From Dactylis glomerata (taxonomy: Eukaryota; Streptophyta; Magnoliopsida; Poales; Poaceae), in assembly GCA_007115705.1 (NCBI GenBank), contig QXEO01000167.1, forward strand, positions 4,290,553 through 4,354,552: a stretch of DNA of 64,000 bases, read 5' to 3'. Positions 1 through 11,674 of this stretch are shown here, piece after piece. How positions within the stretch are numbered: the stretch's first letter is position 1; every line of letters starts with the position of its first letter. Both the position numbers and the translations under genes were made by a program. A model generated the notes under the pieces. That model was not told the origin of the DNA. It made no database searches and saw nothing but the letters and a program-made list of their open reading frames with translations.

Positions 1-323
1 AATGTAAGATTTTATAATTTATCATGCCACATAAAATACAGTTCACAAGCAGAAATGACAGGCACTGCCTATTGGACAGATCCAGCTTAACTGACCAATT
101 TGCCGAAAAAATTGGGCAAGGGCCAGGCCCAGTCAGGAAGCCTGAAAGAAGATGGGTTTTCAATTGGTGCAGCTTTTGCTCAGGTTTAATTATAGGGCAC
201 ATCATCAAAATTAGTCTGAATCTGAAAAGTACTCAAGCCAATGGACTAGTTGAATCATGTAACAAAAGTATGTTCCAAATTTTGACAAAACATTTGAGAG
301 TTATAGGTGCCACCACAATATAC

Positions 324-1888
324 CTTAAAAACCTTTTGCCAAACAGCTTCCTGTCCAGTAAATGCTAAAGGCAAGTTAATTCCTTGCAGTGCCATCCAGT
401 CAATTTCTTTTTCCCATCTTCTCCAATCCCACCACACAAAGGAGTCTAAAGAGATACTACAGGAATTTCATCAGAAAAAGAATGTTGGAACCCAACAAAG
501 AATCGAAGCTGGCAAGATTTCATATATATTTCTAAATTACGAAATACATATATATTAAAAAAAATGTCATCTATAAAATGGCCAGAGTAAACAACCTAAA
601 ACTTCTTAGAGCATAATTGTACTAGACCCAATAATTTGCCATTTGTGGTTGCATTAGCAGATAGATTTCTGTTGCTTTCTGCATCAAAACAAACAGCCAT
701 GATAGTAGAAACTGAACAGTGCATTTACTTTCCAGTACCCCTAAACGATCAAGGAATCAATATGGCAACAAAGGGAATAATTCTTTAGAGCAGCATGTGA
801 TCAAACATATCAACAAACATCCATGAGAGGTCTACGTATAATGAAGGACTTCAAGCCGGCTGTTCAAGCATGAGTAACTATGAACAAAATAGAGATATCG
901 AGAGCTGGAGAAAGATCTAAACCACGAAAGAACTCACAGCTGGAGGTAACGACATTCTGATAGTAGTTCCATGGAACCGGGCGCTCAATCTTCACTCCTG
1001 TCCCCTTCACTCGCGGCAGAGACCCAGGCGGAGGGACTGACGCCAGTTGTGCACCACCAGTCTTATCCCAAGAAATGTGCACCCCGCACCAGTATTTGAG
1101 GTACCAATGGAGTCCAGATGTAAGCTCGACAGCAGTGGTACCCTGGATCCTGGACACCGTGAAGAGATACACATCTATTCTTAGGAGTTCTTTCTTCTTT
1201 GCGATAAGAAGCATTAGCAACTTGAAATTTTATTCTGCGCATGCTAACGAATTTTCACTCCACTCATCTCTCCATGCTCTGTTGAAGAACCAAGAGTTGA
1301 ACGCACAATTGACCCTGTTTAAGCGAAATGCTTTGAAATTCAACCCGTGCTAGAGTAAAGCGCACATTTTTTCAAAACCCCCTCACCCAATCCTAGAAAA
1401 TCACAACCACTAACTAAGAAATAGCTACATTTTTCTCTCTAAATTTAGAGCCGCAAAGCAGGCGTGCACACAAAAAGAGACAGAGAGAAGCATACAGAAT
1501 CTCAGCTCCGTCTTTGCCGGAGCCATCCACATTGCTTATCCTGAAGCAGCTCGATTCTCCACAGACGCCGCCCTGGAGCGACTAAAGCAAAACGACAACT
1601 GGTTATACGAATTAGTAGTACCAGTGACAGTGGGATTTCGTCTCCGGGGTTGCGTGCTCCAACCTTGGGGTCGATCTGGAACCGGAAGCTGGGCGCATGG
1701 GAGGGGAGGAGGCGGCGGAGTACCCCGGCGGCCGCCCTTTCCTGCGCCACCGGCGACGCGGCCCGGCGGCCGGCCGCCGCGCGGAGCGCTGCCCACGAGG
1801 AGGCCGGGCCTGCTGCCGCCGCCACCGCCGGCGGTGATGGGAGGAGGACGAGGAGCAGAAGGAGAGACGGAAGCGGCGGCGGTCTCAT
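324..1888 (-). CDS. NAGLU: Alpha-N-acetylglucosaminidase, 5' part of gene (exons 1-4)
   Basis: This is a glycoside hydrolase family 89 enzyme that removes terminal alpha-N-acetylglucosamine and is expected in the vacuole or secretory route (Arabidopsis CYL1 type). Reading down the minus strand, the coding exons are 1888-1664, 1572-1496, 1149-938 and 445-324. All junctions are GT/AG and the phases fit (225, 77, 212 and 122 nt). Exon 1 begins with a Leu-rich signal peptide (MRPPPLPSLLLLLVLLPSPP). Exon 3 carries SGLHWYLKYW and PWNYYQNVVTSS. Exon 4 carries WRRWEKEIDWMALQGINLPL and ends QKVFK. These are conserved NAGLU blocks in the right order. The first donor (AAG|GTTGGA) is weak but gives the only frame-consistent join to the next block. 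Bases 1-323 are intron 4, and the catalytic remainder lies outside the window. The ATG at 1888 is chosen because the signal peptide starts there; the frame is open further upstream but that part has no family similarity. The gene looks functional as far as it goes. Confidence 0.9.
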
Positions 1889-2977
1889 GGCGAACCTGGC
1901 TGGTGGCTTGGCGCTGGCGGTGCTCCGGCCCGGTTCCTTGCAGTTGCAGTCTTGCAGAGCCTTGGGCTTGCCACAGCAGCTGGCGTGAGGAATCTGTGAT
2001 GATGATCGCGTCAAACTGATAGCGTCAAAACTGATCGGTTTGGATAATAATCTACTAATGGAGTGGGGCGGCAATATGGACCATGTGCCCGACGCGATAT
2101 CGATGTTTAGACTTGGAATCTCAACCTTGAACAACCTACTAGCTTGGACTGTGTTGTTCGACTAAAAAGAAATGTAACTGCACTATGGTGAAAACGATTT
2201 AGTACACAAACTTGGAAAATACATTAAGAAGATCACTACACACATAGACAACATAATCTTTATTTCAATTCATGATGGTGCTAGGGTTGTCCATCTCTCC
2301 AAGAACAAATAAAATTATAAGAATGACATTAAGAATGACACCTGGACCACAACCTAGGTCCGCCCCTGCAAACGACATCATCATAAAATTATAAACAGAT
2401 TACCGAGGATCAAATGAGTACACGTGCAAATTTATACTAGGGTTTAGAGTTACAATGATATGGATGATGGTGATGGTGATGATGATTATGAAGATTGATA
2501 CGGGAGCCTCCAAGTCCGAGCGGCGGTGGTGATAAATGCCCTTCTGCGAGGTTTCCCCTCCAGATCCATTCTAGAGGTGATGTTTTGATGTTTTGTGGTA
2601 TCTTAATTGCACGGGATGAAAATTATGTGACGAGGTGGAGCCACCGACATATAGTGGTCGTTAAACTCCCTGTGATCAGCACGTCGTGAATTCTCTCATT
2701 TGCCTGACCCCTGGGTGCATGGATAATTATTTGGAACACATTTGTTGCCTCCAATATTATATTTATGTCTAAAATGATCACTTTAATTTTGCCATCAACT
2801 TTTTTATTTGTGAGATCCTGGAATAAGCAATAAGCAGAATAGGTGTGCGCGAGCGCGGTAAAATGCCAAAATCAAACAATACTTATGCAAAGGCATAAGG
2901 AAGAACACTATGCAAAATGCATTCATCAGCTACTAGTGTCGCAGCGATCCACACGGGGGTTGGTGTGGCTTCTCTCT
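1889..2977. other. Upstream region of NAGLU, no gene seen
   Basis: This stretch lies between the NAGLU start codon and the SINE. The part next to the ATG is GC-rich and probably holds the promoter and 5' UTR of NAGLU on the minus strand, but I could not place a convincing TATA box. A GATGGT/GATGAT microsatellite-like run lies around 2460-2500. The rest is AT-rich, with no reading frame that shows family motifs. Confidence 0.4.
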
Positions 2978-3124
2978 ATTTTTTTCGAAAGAAATGCGGT
3001 AGGGGAAGCCCCTACAATGAGTTTTTTTTATTAATAATAAGGACTGAGGTCTGCGTCCGTGAGGACTTAAACCTGGATGACTGGATTGTATATCCACTTC
3101 CCTAACCAAATGAGCTAGGCTCAC
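2978..3124 (-). mobile_element. tRNA-derived SINE (Au-like)
   Basis: On the minus strand this copy starts GAGCCTAGCTCATTTGGTTA and contains an RNA polymerase III A box (TAGCTCATTTGG, plus-strand 3106-3117) and B box (GGTTTAAGTCC, plus-strand 3063-3073). It ends in TTTCTTTCGAAAAAAATAG. The layout of a tRNA-like head, a short body and a TTCGAAAAAA tail is that of the plant Au SINE family. The A and B boxes are slightly diverged, so the copy is probably old. I could not fix a target duplication. Confidence 0.72.
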
Positions 3125-3173
3125 TTCTTCGGGCTCCGGTGAAATCCCAAGATCCTAGGGTCGGGCGGTGGCG

Positions 3174-3794
3174 TGATGACCCACAAGTATAGGGGGTGTA
3201 TCGTAGTACTTTCGATAAATAAGAGTGTCGAACCCAACGAGGAGCAGAAGGTGTTGACAAGTGGTTTTGATCAAGGATTCACTGTAAATACTAGCAAACA
3301 GGTTTTCAGGGATATTTGGTAATGCAAGTAAATAAAGTACGAGTAAATAAAAGACAGTAATAATAATTGCAGCAAGTGGCCCAATCCTTTCTAGAGCAAA
3401 GGACAAGCCGGTTGTGTAACTTATGATGACCAAATATTCTCGAGGACACACGGGAGTTTCTGTCAAGAGCTTTCGCTTCATGCCGCTAAATAATCTTTAT
3501 TGGTTTGATAAGTGTTATGGGGGTGAACCTGTGCTAGCGCACTACCCTTACTAGGATAAATACACACTTGTGATTATACCTCTTGCAAGCATCCGCAAAT
3601 ACAAGAAAGTAATTAAGATAAATCTAACCACAATCTTAAACTCTAAGATTCTACGCTCCCTGGTGCAATGGTTTCCTACCGGAGGTTTAGGTTTCTGTCA
3701 CTCCAGCAACCCCACAATTAGTAGCCAAATACACAATACATCTCACTAGGCCCATAAATGGTGAAGTATCATGTAGTCGGCGTTCATATGACAC
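3174..3794 (-). repeat. Family A solo LTR, left (3') part
   Basis: This is the distal end of an LTR on the minus strand, matching the ends of the LTRs at 43121-44636 and 50811-52328 (terminal GGGTCATCA on the LTR strand). It is continued at 10775-11669, the family B element having inserted between. The whole LTR is about 1,521 bp and is flanked by TGGCG at 3169-3173 and 11670-11674, so it is a true solo LTR formed by recombination between two LTRs of an Athila-like Ty3/gypsy element. Confidence 0.88.
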
Positions 3795-5330
3795 TGATGT
3801 CTACGCACTTCTATTCTTGTAGACACTTGTTGGGCCTCCAAGTGCAGAGGTTTGTAGAACAGCAGCAAGTTTCCCTTAAGTGGATCACCCAAGGTTTATC
3901 GAACTCAGGGAGGTTAGAGATCAAAGCTATCCCTCTCAAGCAACCCTGCAATTACGATACAGAAAGTCTCTTGTGTCCCCAACACACCCAATACACTTGT
4001 CAGATGTATAGGTGCACTAGTTCGGCGAAGAGATAGTGAAATACAGGTGGTATGAATGATTATAAGTAGCAAGTGTAACTTGGAATAAATATCGCTGCGA
4101 GCAAACATGTAACAAACAGCAAGTAAACGGTGTGCAATGCTTGGAAACAAGGCCTAGGGATCATACTTTCACTACTGGACACACTCCCAACAATATAACA
4201 TGAATGAACAAGTAACTTCTCTTTGCTAAGGTACTCTGAATTACTCTCCTATTGAACATCACTAATCATCGCATAGTGGCTACAGAAGCACCCATTAAAG
4301 TTCATCAAGTACTTGACAAACACCACTCATAGAGATACCCAAATCAAAGCATAACTCAAGATAGAAATCATTGCAACTTAGACCAAGTACTAACACGGTG
4401 CACACACTGTCAACATTACACCATGAAAGGAGGAATAGATCACTCAAACTATCATAGCAATAATTATTCTCATAATCCACAAGAGATCACAATCATAGCC
4501 TAAACCAAGTACCACCATGATGCACGCACTGTCACCGTTACACCATAGCAGGAGGAATAGATTACTTTAATAACATCACTAGAGTACACAAAATATCTGA
4601 ATAATAACATGTACTTGTTCAACATGATACAAAAGCTCACGATCACATAAAGATCACATCATGGGAGAGAGAGGTGAACCACATAGCTACCGGTAGAGCC
4701 CTCAGCCCCGGGGATGAACTACTCCCTCCTCATCATAGGAGACAGCAAGGTTGATGGAGATGGCGGTGAGGTCGATGGAGATGGCGGAGACGGCGATGGA
4801 GACCGATGGAGATGGCTCCGGGGGCACTTCCCCGTCCCGGCAGGGTGCCGGAATAGAGAATTCTGTCCCCCGAAATTCGTCGGCGACGGCGGCGGAGCTG
4901 CGGAACTGTTTTTGGAAAATTGCCGAATCCCCTAGGGTTTTTCGTCCCGAGGCTTTATATAGGCGAAGGGGCATCGTCAGGGGTGGAGCCAGGCTCCCAC
5001 ACACGGGCCCCGCGCGGCCAGACCCTGGCCGCGCGAGCCATGTGTGAGGAGGCCTGGTGGCCCCTCTCCTTCGCCTCTTCGGATCTCTGGAAGCTTCCGG
5101 GAAAAATAAGACTTTAGGATGTCGTTTCGTCCAATTCCGAGAATATTTCCTGTGTATCACTTCTGAAACACAAAAACAGCAGAAAACAGGGAACTGGCAC
5201 TGTGGCACTTGTTAATAGGTTAGTTCCAGAAAATGCATAAAAATGCCACAAAGTGTAACGAAACAATAGGTAAATGGTGTAAAAACAAGCATTGAGCATC
5301 AAAAATTATAGATACGTTTGAGACGTATCA
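3795..5330 (-). repeat. Family B element, 3' LTR
   Basis: This 1,536-bp LTR reads TGATACGTCTCAAACGTATC at its start (minus strand, from 5330) and ends ...GACATCA at 3795. It closely resembles the partner LTR at 9234-10769 in length and content, with only scattered substitutions noticed, which suggests a fairly recent insertion. The polypurine tract AAGCTTGGGGATGG directly precedes it on the minus strand. Confidence 0.92.
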
Positions 5331-5344
5331 CCATCCCCAAGCTT

Positions 5345-8256
5345 AACTCCTGCTCGTCCTCGAGTAGGTAAGTGATAACAAAAGAATAATTTTTGAGGTG
5401 ACATGCACCTAAACAATCTTGATAATATATGTAAGCATTGTGAGCTGGGATCAAAGAACTTAAAACATGGGCATGAAAGATATAATCTTAACAATAAGAA
5501 ACTTAGCAACCATGTTGTAAACATGAAAATGAATACAAACAAAAGATCATGATAATGAAACAATGAAAGTCAAACGTGTGTTCAAATCATAAGGAAAAAC
5601 ATACAAATGGTTTTCAGCTTGTCCTTCAAAGAGAGCAAAACATAAATGCATAGGACACCTTCAAGTTTAAGAGGGCGACTAGATACAAATAATTTAAGAA
5701 CAAGTGAAACCAATCATCATGAATCAATCAATGAACTTTGGGACAATGCATATCACACTAAGAATGACAACTATGCTCTCTTAATGGTGCATAAAGAAAG
5801 AAGGTGGTGACTCAACATAAAAGTAAAAGAGAGGCCCTTCGCAGAGGGAAGCAGTGATTGCAAGTTTATAACCTTCAAAAATTATGGTACTTACCGGCTT
5901 TGAGCTCTCATTGCCCCCATCATAAGCATCTTGAATGGTTAAAGTTAATGTGAGAACAATTATGATGCATATGCTTGACAAATCATAAGTTGAAAACCTC
6001 GTGCCCCGTGAATACGAGTACCCAAAACTCATGCTACTTTACTTAGAGTCCCAAGCAAGGCTCTTGTCATTGTAAGTATATGCATATCATTGAGAACCGC
6101 CAATGGGGTACCTCCGTGCCCGATGACATGGAATAAGCCCACACCAAAATGACAGGACAAGCAGACAATGAAAACCTCGACATCTCTTTTATTTGCCTTT
6201 TGTTTAGCTTTTTATTGTGAGATGCGTCGTCGAATGTTCACCATGGGTATGCTGCAAATTTCCACCATGAATTATGCATGGCTTAGATTGGCGGCCCAGC
6301 GTTTCCCTAACACATATAAAAACTCCATGATCCTCACAAGATTCCCAATTCATTTCACACCGCGGGCATCCATAAATAAAAGATCACGATATCAACTCAA
6401 ATAGGAAGTGCAATGTTGAAAGCTTGCCCCATGATAGCATGGCTGGGCTAGAATCCAACTTACAACTTGCAAGCATAACAACTCAACATAAGAGACCACA
6501 ATGTCAAATTTTTAGAACAGGAAAAAGTAAAGTGTGCCTTCCGGTTCGTGAGAGCTTTACTGACCGAATTTCGCATAACACTGGTAAGAGTTTAATTTGA
6601 AGAGAATATAAAAGCAAGTCAAATTTACTTGGAATAGCAAATTGCTAGTAGGTATGTATGGTGGACACTTTGAAAAACTTTGGCTTTTAGGAGTTGGATG
6701 CACAAGTAGAGCTCATACTCAGTACAAGGCGAGGGCTAGCAAAAGACTGGGAGCGACCAACTAAGAGAGCAATAATGGCCATAATCATGCAAAGCGACAT
6801 TAAAAGAAGCATAAGATGGCATCAAAAGTCAAAAACTAAATGATCATGAAGGCTATTGGCGACTTTGTAAGAGTCTAACATGTGTGAGCATGCGCCAAGT
6901 CAACCCAAATAAAGCATCAAGGAGAAAACCAAGATAATGCTTCCATACAATAAAAACAACGCATGATTTTTTCAAAGGCTCATTAAGCAATCTCAGTTAT
7001 TTGAGACAAGTCATGCTACAGCAAAACCACTAAGCATACTATCAAAAAGACATCAAGCATGACATGAAAAAGCCTAAGCCGCAGTCTACATAAGCTCCTT
7101 CTTGTACCACTATTTTACACAAAGCTTTTTCTCTTTTCCAACACCATTTGAAATTTTTATAAACACCTCTTTTGATGAAAACCAATAAAGATCAGAGGTA
7201 AAAATACACCTTGATGAAAAGATATGACAAGGTCTGAACGCAAATCAAGGCGAAAACGAAAACCAAAAGCAGTAGCAGAAAAAGAAGAACACCCGGTGAA
7301 ATTGTAAGAATGAAAAACGGAGTGTTCTTTGCAAATGAAAACGAGCTCATCTCCTCCAAAAGAAACATGATGTGATCAAACCATTTATTGCAGCAAACAA
7401 AACTAAACTAACAAAGAAAACTAAAACAACTGACGCTCCAAGAAAAACACATAATGCATGAAGCAATAAAAATATAGTGTCTTGAAAGGTGACCTGATTT
7501 TTGCCGATGAAGAAGGGGTGCCTCGGGGGCATCCCCAAGCTTTGACGCTTGTACTTCTTGGATATTTCTTGGGGTGATGCATGGGCATCCCCAAGCTTGA
7601 GCTTTTGTCCATTCTTCAACTCATCTCATCATTCTCCAATCCCTACACTTGAAAACTTCCTTCATACAAAACTAAACCCAATTCTATTAGCAACATTAGT
7701 GTAAGCATAAAATATATTCAACCTCTTTTAGCTTCAGGTTTCAACTCAAAACCACCACATATAAAGTAAATACTACTGTAGTAACTTCCCAAAAGGTTCC
7801 ATGATCAAAAGAACTCAAAAGAAAGCGATAAAGTGGCAAACACAAATATTGGCAGAAATCTGTCAAAACTGAACAGCTGACAAAGGCCGAATTTTTGAGG
7901 GGTTTTCTGTTGCTCAAATCAAAAAGTGTTCAACTAATGAAAGTTTGGATATAACCTGGGGCATATGCACAAGAAATCGCAGGTCCAAAAGATATACAGA
8001 GAATTTTCACGAATTTTTACGGTGCAGCACTGAAAACTGTTTCAGGACAGCAACATCCCCAAATCTTACCTCACTCAAATTAGAGGCTTCTCTTGGCACA
8101 ACAATGAAATAAAAAGGATAAGGAGAGGTCATTACAGTAGTAATAACTTCCAAGACTCAAATAAAAGAAAAAGTACTGAAAATAAACAATGGGTTATCTC
8201 CCAAGAGTGCTTTTCTTTAACGCATTTGAGCTAGGCGCAGTAATTTGCAAAGATGC
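5345..8256 (-). other. Long untranslated region of family B element
   Basis: About 2.9 kb of AT-rich sequence lies between the stop codon of the 278-residue ORF and the polypurine tract. I see no ORF with recognisable motifs. The part near 7860-8250 is shared with the regions after the coding cassettes of the inverted pair at 39.7-40.5 kb (for example the stretch around GGTAAGATTTGGGGA and GAAAGTTTGG). It is therefore a conserved part of the chassis of this element group. Confidence 0.6.
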
Positions 8257-9093
8257 TCATGTGGGCGCCATATAAGAGCTTGAGGCAAAGGCGCCATATA
8301 GGAACTTAAAGCAATAGAGAGCATCAAAAAGCAAGTATGAAAGACATTTATATCTGAACCACTTCCTATGCATAGGAATCTTGTAAGAAAATAAATCAAC
8401 GAGGCACATAGTAGCAAGCATGGATAGATAAAACAAGTGCCACTTCAAGATTTGCAACATAAAGAGGGGAAACTTAATATTGTTGAGATCCATCAAACCA
8501 TGTTTCCCTCTCTCATAATAACTTTCAGTAGCATCATGAATAGAATTAACAATATAACTATCATATAAAACATCCCTATTATGAGCCACATGCATAAAAG
8601 AATTAATACTCACCACAGGAACAATAGTAATAGGAGCAGATTCAACAGAATAATTATTCTCATCACCATAATCATCATAAATAGGAGGCATGTTGTAATC
8701 ATAACTAATTTTATCCTCAATAGTAGGTGAACTGAAAATATTATACCCATCATCATAACCATCATAGACTAGAGGTTCAGTATCATCACAAGCTAAAGAA
8801 CAGCTATTTCGCAAAGCATATTCTTCAAACATATCATCATAAGAAGGAACATCACATAGGGGAGATAAAATATCATCAGAGCAAACTTTCTCCACTAAAG
8901 CTGGGGAACTAAAAATATCATGCTTAACAAAACCAGCTTCCCTAAGCTTAGACTTTTCTAAAATAGTGTTCAAAGCATTCGTACTAACAAAACTATTAGC
9001 ATGCGAATTAAGCTCCAAAGGTTTTTCAATTTTCTCTTCAAACACTTCATATCTAAACTCAGGAAAAAGACTACAGAACTCTTTGTTTTCCAT
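8257..9093 (-). CDS. Unknown 278-residue protein of family B retrotransposon
   Basis: This is the only substantial ORF in the family B interior and sits where gag would normally be, about 140 bp from the 5' LTR. It starts at a true ATG (MENKEFCSLFPEFRYEVFEE). Residues 1-180 are acidic and rich in Asp, Ser and Tyr, with clusters such as YDGYDDGYN and PPIYDDYGDEN. Residues about 205-265 are hydrophobic and aromatic (KFPLFMLQILKWHLFYLSML) and could form one or two membrane segments. No gag zinc knuckle, protease or polymerase motif is present. A homologous N-terminal fragment starts at 34924 on the minus strand, so the ORF is a recurring family component. I do not recognise its function. It could be a remnant of an accessory or gag-like protein. 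Confidence 0.6.
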   Translation of the reverse strand: MENKEFCSLFPEFRYEVFEEKIEKPLELNSHANSFVSTNALNTILEKSKLREAGFVKHDIFSSPALVEKVCSDDILSPLCDVPSYDDMFEEYALRNSCSLACDDTEPLVYDGYDDGYNIFSSPTIEDKISYDYNMPPIYDDYGDENNYSVESAPITIVPVVSINSFMHVAHNRDVLYDSYIVNSIHDATESYYERGKHGLMDLNNIKFPLFMLQILKWHLFYLSMLATMCLVDLFSYKIPMHRKWFRYKCLSYLLFDALYCFKFLYGAFASSSYMAPT

Positions 9094-9233
9094 TAAGCCT
9101 AACTAGTGAAAATAAAAACAAGAAACAAAAAGATGTAATTGCAGAATCTAAAGGAAATAACTCCGAGCACTCACACAGGAGGATGCGAGTACCTTTTACC
9201 TTACCTACCCAGCAACGACGCCAGAAAAGAGCT

Positions 9234-10769
9234 TGATGTCTACGCACTTCTATCCTTGTAGACACTTGTTGGGCCTCCAAGTGCAGAGGTTTGTAGAACA
9301 GCAGCAAGTTTCCCTTAAGTGGATCACCCAAGGTTTATCGAACTCAGGGAGGTTAGAGGTCAAAGCTATCCCTCTCAAGCAACCCTGCAATTACGATACA
9401 GAAAGTCTCTTGTGTCCCCAACACACCCAATACACTTGTCAGATGTATAGGTGCACTAGTTCGGCGAAGAGATAGTGAAATACAGGTGGTATGAATGATT
9501 ATAAGTAGCAAATGTAACTTGGAATAAATATCGCTGCGAGCAAACATGTAACAAACAGCAAGTAAACGGTGTGCAATGCTTGGAAACAAGGCCTAGGGAT
9601 CATACTTTCACTAGTGGACACACTCCCAACAATATAACATGAATGAACAAGTAACTTCTCTTTGCTAAGGTACTCTGAATTACTCTCCTATTGAACATCA
9701 TTAATCATCGCGTAGTGGCTACAGAAGCATCCCTTAAAGTTCATCAAGTACTTGAAAAACACCACTCATAGAGATACCCAAATCAAAGCATAACTCAAGA
9801 TAGAAATCATTGCAACTTAGACCAAGTACTAACACGGTGCACACACTGTCAACATTACACCATGAAAGGAGGAATAGATCACTCAAACTATCATAGCAAT
9901 AATTATTCTCATAATCCACAAGAGATCACAATCATAGCCTAAACTAAGTACCACCATGATGCACGCACTGTCACCGTTACACCATAGCAGGAGGAATAGA
10001 TTACTTTAATAACATCACTAGAGTACACAAAATATCTGAATAATAACATGTACTTGTTCAACATGATACAAAGCTCACGATCACATAAAGATCACATCAT
10101 GGGAGAGAGAGGTGAACCACATAGCTACCGGTAGAGCCCTCAGCCCCGGGGATGAACTACTCCCTCCTCATCATAGGAGACAGCAAGGTTGATGGAGATG
10201 GCGGTGAGGTCGATGGAGATGGCGGAGACGGCGATGGAGACCGATGGAGATGGCTCCGGAGGCACTTCCCCGTCCCGGCAGGGTGCCGGAACAGAGACTT
10301 CTATCCCCCGAAATTCGTCGGCGACGGCGGCGGAGCTGCGGAACTGTTTCTGGAAAATTGCCGAATCCCCTAGGGTTTTCCGTCCCGAGGCTTTATATAG
10401 GCGAAGGGGTGTCGTCAGGGGTGGAGCCAGGCTCCCACACACGGGCCCCGCGCGGCCAGACCCCTGGCCGCGCGAGCCATGTGTGAGGAGGCCTGGTGGC
10501 CCCTCTCCTTCGCCTCTTCGGATCTCTGGAAGCTTCCGGGGAAAATAAGACTTTAGGATGTCGTTTCGTCCAATTTCGAGAATATTTCCTGTGTATCACT
10601 TCTGAAACACAAAAACAGCAGAAAACAGGGAACTGGCACTGTGGCACTTGTTAATAGGTTAGTTCCAGAAAATGCATAAAAATGCCACAAAGTGTAACGA
10701 AACAATAGGCAAATGGTGTAAAAACAAGCATGGAGCATCAAAAATTATAGATACGTTTGAGACGTATCA
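9234..10769 (-). repeat. Family B element, 5' LTR
   Basis: This 1,536-bp LTR matches the partner at 3795-5330. It includes a GA/TG-rich tract around 10180-10260 and a GC-rich block near 10430-10500. On the minus strand the diverged tRNA-Asp primer-binding site follows directly after its last bases (GACATCA), near 9210-9230. Confidence 0.92.
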
Positions 10770-10774
10770 GACAC

Positions 10775-11669
10775 CACTAGTGAAATAGCACCACAACAAA
10801 TAAATATCAAACCATTAAATATTACTTAACATAATTCCACTACTAACATCTTGACTTCTCCTATGTCCTCAAGAACTAAACGAACTACTCACAAGACATC
10901 ATATGGATCATGATCAGAGGTAAAATAATGGTGAATAGCAATCTGAACATAAACCTTAATTCAATGGTTCCACTCAATAGCATCAACCACAAGAGTAATC
11001 AACACCGGGAAAGTTTCCCCTAAGAATTTAACAAGATTCAACTCAAGATGTTACAGCGAGATGGTGTGGTGATGGTGGAGATGAAGGTGCTGGTGATGGA
11101 GATGATGATGATGATGATCCCGATGAAGTCCGATGCGATGGTGACGATGATGGCGACGATCTCCCCTCTCCGGGAAGGAATTTCCCCGGCAGATTCCTGC
11201 CTGCCGGAGAGCTTTTCTCTCTCTGGTGTTTTCCGCCCCGCAGAGGCGGCGGTGTCTATCTCTGAGCCCCCCTTGACTTAGGTTTTCGGGGACGATGAAA
11301 TACGCGAAGGGGCGATGGCAGAAGTGGGCCAGGGTGGCCTCACCACAGGCCGGCGCGGCCAGGGTGGGTCCGCGCCCCCCTAGTGGTGAGCCTGCCCTGT
11401 TGCTCCTCTCGCCTTCTCCTTCCGGCTTCTTCAGTCTTCTGGTAAAATATAATTTCCTGATATTTTTCTGGAATTTCCCGATCTTCCGAAATATGGTGTC
11501 TTGGCGGTCCTTTTTCCAGCAGAATCCTGACTCCGGCAGCAAATCCTCCAATGATCATCAAACATGTAAAAACAGAGGAAACAACATAAGTATCATCTCT
11601 AAATGTGAAATATATCAATGAATAACAGTAAATTATGATAGAAAATAGTGATGCAAAATGGACGTATCA
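10775..11669 (-). repeat. Family A solo LTR, right (5') part
   Basis: This is the continuation of the LTR that begins at 3174. On the minus strand it starts TGATACGTCCATTTTGCATC at 11669, and the solo-LTR target duplication TGGCG follows at 11670-11674. It carries the GATGATGATG-rich stretch seen in all family A LTRs in this window (also near 43680 and 51370). Confidence 0.88.
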
Positions 11670-11674
11670 TGGCG

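Larger units (their letters stand above)
3795..10769 (-). mobile_element. Complete non-autonomous LTR retrotransposon, family B (Athila-like)
   Basis: The 6,975-bp element is bounded by TG...CA and a perfect 5-bp target duplication, GACAC, at 3790-3794 and 10770-10774. It has two 1,536-bp LTRs (3795-5330 and 9234-10769). The primer-binding site lies next to the right LTR (minus strand TGGCGTCGTTGCTGGG), a diverged form of the tRNA-Asp site used by Athila-type elements. The polypurine tract lies next to the left LTR (minus strand AAGCTTGGGGATGG). The 3.9-kb interior holds one ORF (8257-9093) and no gag, protease, reverse transcriptase or integrase, so the element must depend on enzymes supplied in trans. 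It is inserted in the family A solo LTR and is therefore younger than it. Confidence 0.92.

Noticed and set aside
24..368. Plus-strand ORF of 114 residues at the window start
   Set aside because: It overlaps NAGLU exon 4 and intron 4 on the other strand and shows no similarity; the NAGLU reading is strongly supported.
2843..3105. Small plus-strand ORFs around 2.9-3.1 kb
   Set aside because: They overlap the SINE, whose A and B boxes and tail explain the sequence.
4702..5208. Longest minus-strand frame inside the family B LTR (and its copy near 10140-10647)
   Set aside because: It lies wholly in LTR sequence, is split differently in the second LTR and shows no protein family signature.
11051..11551. 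His-rich reading frame on the minus strand
   Set aside because: The His run is the translation of the GATGATGATG microsatellite in the family A LTR. The other two LTR copies do not keep the frame.
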